A DNA stretch of 64,000 bases from NCBI RefSeq assembly GCF_013373865.1, contig NC_050468.1, forward strand, positions 11,842,510-11,906,509. Reading direction: 5' to 3'. The stretch is from Monomorium pharaonis. Lineage: Eukaryota; Arthropoda; Insecta; Hymenoptera; Formicidae. The position numbers were made by a program, and so were the translations under genes. The notes below the pieces were generated by a model. That model was given only the letters and a program-made list of their open reading frames with translations, had not been told where the DNA came from and ran no database searches. Every line of letters begins with the position of its first letter. The first letter of the stretch is position 1. Positions 62,040 through 64,000 of the stretch are shown here, one piece after another.

Positions 62040-62755
62040 CGAAAAAAATTTGTTTAGCAGAGCGAAAAGATAGCATAATTTTAATGCTCTTTCTTGCAGC
62101 TACAATAAAAGTTATTTTTTATAAAACTTTGGGTATATTTTACATTTTTACGTTTTAAAGTATACAAAATAATTTTTTTTTAAATATAAACATTTTGTTG
62201 CAAGAATAACGCGATCTCAAAACAAGGCTTTTGTAATTTGTGTACCAAATAAAATAAATCTAATAAACCGATTTGAATAAACCTTGATTTATTTAAAAGC
62301 TAATTAGATTCTTTTCTAGGTAAATGAAAAAAAAAATTTTTAAATAATTTTACTATAACTTTTTTGTTATAAAATATTAAATTTTTTTGTAAAAGTTGCA
62401 ACTTTTTTTTAAATTACTTAAAATTTTTCACTTTTTTAATTTTTTTACATTTTTTTTGTTCACCTAGAAGATATTGGCTTAAGGTTTAAGAAGTAATTTG
62501 ATTCTTTTGTTTTAAATGAAGAGAACGAGCGCCATTTGGTACACAGTGAGTCTATTTCGGCGGCGAGGCGCCAGAAACATTGCGTCATTTTTGCAACAAA
62601 ATGTTTATATCTTTTTACAAAAAAATTTTTTGTATACTTTAAGATGTAAGTAAAACATATCCAAAGTATGTTTTGTAAAAGATAACTTTTACTGTGGCTG
62701 TAAAAAAATCATTAAAATTATGCTATTTTTTGACCTCCTAAACGAGTTTCCCTTC
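62040..62755. mobile_element. Roughly 715-bp foldback element with long imperfect arms
   Basis: The left arm (62040-62330) is mirrored by the right arm (62455-62755): AAAATAGCATAATTTTAAT, ACARTAAAAGTTAT, TTAAAGTATACAAA, ATATAAACATTTTGTTGCAA, TGTGTACCAAAT and TTCTAGGT appear in order on one side and inverted on the other. The right arm holds a GC-rich insertion-like GGCGCC segment absent from the left. No coding sequence. Confidence 0.75.
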
Positions 62756-63014
62756 TTAATACTAAATTTCTATTAAGTATTATTTTGACACAGGTTTTAT
62801 ATAATATGCAAAAATTATTATATACAAGATTATTATATAATACATAATATCAATAATTAATATGTAAATATTAAATATTAATATATTTAAATGTAAATTA
62901 TAATGTTTTACATACATAATAAAATATTATTAGATCAAATGTAATATTAAGATATTTATTGTTTTGAGTTAATTGAAATAAATTTATTATTTAAAGTGAT
63001 GTAAATAATAAAAC

Positions 63015-63412
63015 AAAATTATCTTTTTTTAAAAAAGGTAAAAAAAGACGCCAAGTGTGTGTATGTGCGCCCCTAAGAAAAAACTATTATATTAGGTAAA
63101 TTGTCTTACTGTCCTATTGTTTTATTGTCTTCTCTACACAAATAATGATATAAAGTAAATGCGCCAATTATAAGAATATTTATACAAAATTTACTTATTA
63201 TAACTTTTTATTAAAATATTTAATAATAAACGGGCTTGATGATCAAATAATTGAATGATTAAAATAAGTAAAAACTTGGCGTACCCGAGTCGTTAAAACG
63301 CAATAAACCATCAATGTTAAACGATAAAAATATGGAAATAAATTTTCCATACTTTTACACACATACACACACTTGGCGCCTTTTTTTACCTTTTTTTAAA
63401 AAAGGCAATTTT
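63015..63412. mobile_element. Roughly 400-bp element with 53-bp inverted arms
   Basis: 63015-63067 and 63358-63412 are almost perfectly complementary: TTTTTTTAAAAAAGGTAAAA and CGCCAAGTGTGTGTATGTG. The 290-bp interior is AT-rich and non-coding. Confidence 0.75.
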
Positions 63413-63589
63413 ATTTGGATATCACGCATTTTGTAGTATTAAGCATCTTATTTAGAGTATATACATTTTTGCAATAAAAAATTATTAAATATATTAATAA
63501 TTTACTATACTTTTAGTAAATTTAATAAAATTTACTAAAAGTATTAAATTTACTAAAAGTATAGTTAAAGTTTTTGTTACTATATAACT

Positions 63590-63930
63590 TCCTGATACTG
63601 CATGCTTTGTAATTTTGTGTAGAGCTTCTTTCCTTATATTACTTTTGTCAACTTTGGTTTGTAATTTGTCAATTTTTTGTGCTATAAAATATACAATTTA
63701 TATAATGTAAACGCAAAATTCATATAAAATAATATTTATACAATACGCATTCTTTTGTAACTATGGTATAGTTTCAATTTAGCCATATGCGAGGTGATAT
63801 AGTACTTGCCTCTGCGATATATATTATTGTATGCAAATTATTATTACGTTTTTGATAGAATTTATTTCCTATAGAGCTTCTCTTCCCATATTACTTTTGT
63901 CAACTTTTTTTTAATTTGTCAAAAAAAAGG
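63590..63930. repeat. Direct repeat of about 55 bp, spaced 253 bp
   Basis: TAGAGCTTCT, TATTACTTTTGTCAACTTT and AATTTGTCAA occur in order near 63.62 and 63.87 kb. The palindromic ACTTTTAGTAAATTT words at 63.49-63.56 kb resemble the core of the 31.6-kb MITE. Confidence 0.6.
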
Positions 63931-64000
63931 AAAGCATTATTTACATAAAGAAGAAAAAGAGAGAAAGAGAGATAAAAAAAAACACACACACACAAATAAA

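Overview
This is nuclear DNA of an insect, most likely a hymenopteran and plausibly an ant. It is AT-rich and intron-rich, with long gene-poor stretches, many microsatellites and short inverted-repeat (MITE-like) elements, and isolated CpG-rich islands. I assembled three protein-coding genes exon by exon. All three are on the minus strand, have GT-AG introns, and keep frame and phase across every junction. The species call is inference; the gene structures are read from the sequence. || Gene 1 (6,533-10,633 plus a leader exon near 13,671-13,796) is the ITG-like neuropeptide precursor. It has 220 residues: a signal peptide, the WGGLFNRF segment, a 16-cysteine prokineticin/colipase-like region, and a C-terminal ITGQGNRLF peptide framed by KR pairs. 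A frameshifted copy of its second coding exon lies just 3' of the gene. Its introns carry a 141-bp tandem duplication and a 434-bp element. || Gene 2 (18,356-28,987) is a secreted or membrane-tethered trypsin-like protease of 1,226 residues. It has a six-Cys knot, a roughly 900-residue Ser/Thr/Pro-rich stalk and a complete C-terminal protease domain, and is best matched to Filzig (flz). Its 5' leader is split by an intron, so the true first exon lies further right. CpG-rich islands at about 36.0, 37.3, 45.4 and 48.2 kb each end in a consensus minus-strand splice donor and are candidate alternative first exons. || Gene 3 (58,487-61,277) is a 241-residue takeout/JHBP-family protein with a well-placed TATA box. 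|| The rest (about 1-6 kb, 14-18 kb, 29-58 kb, 61.4-64 kb) shows no convincing coding sequence. It holds foldback/MITE elements (12.8, 16.6, 20.1, 31.4, 31.6, 41.7, 54.6, 60.3, 62.0 and 63.0 kb) and three elements that share a CCCA-type 14-nt terminus but have unrelated internal repeats. A 43-bp minisatellite has an inverted partner, and there is a short exon-like pair near 44.2/44.7 kb. The three genes are functionally independent (brain peptide signalling, cuticle/apical matrix proteolysis, hydrophobic ligand transport); nothing suggests they act as a cluster.
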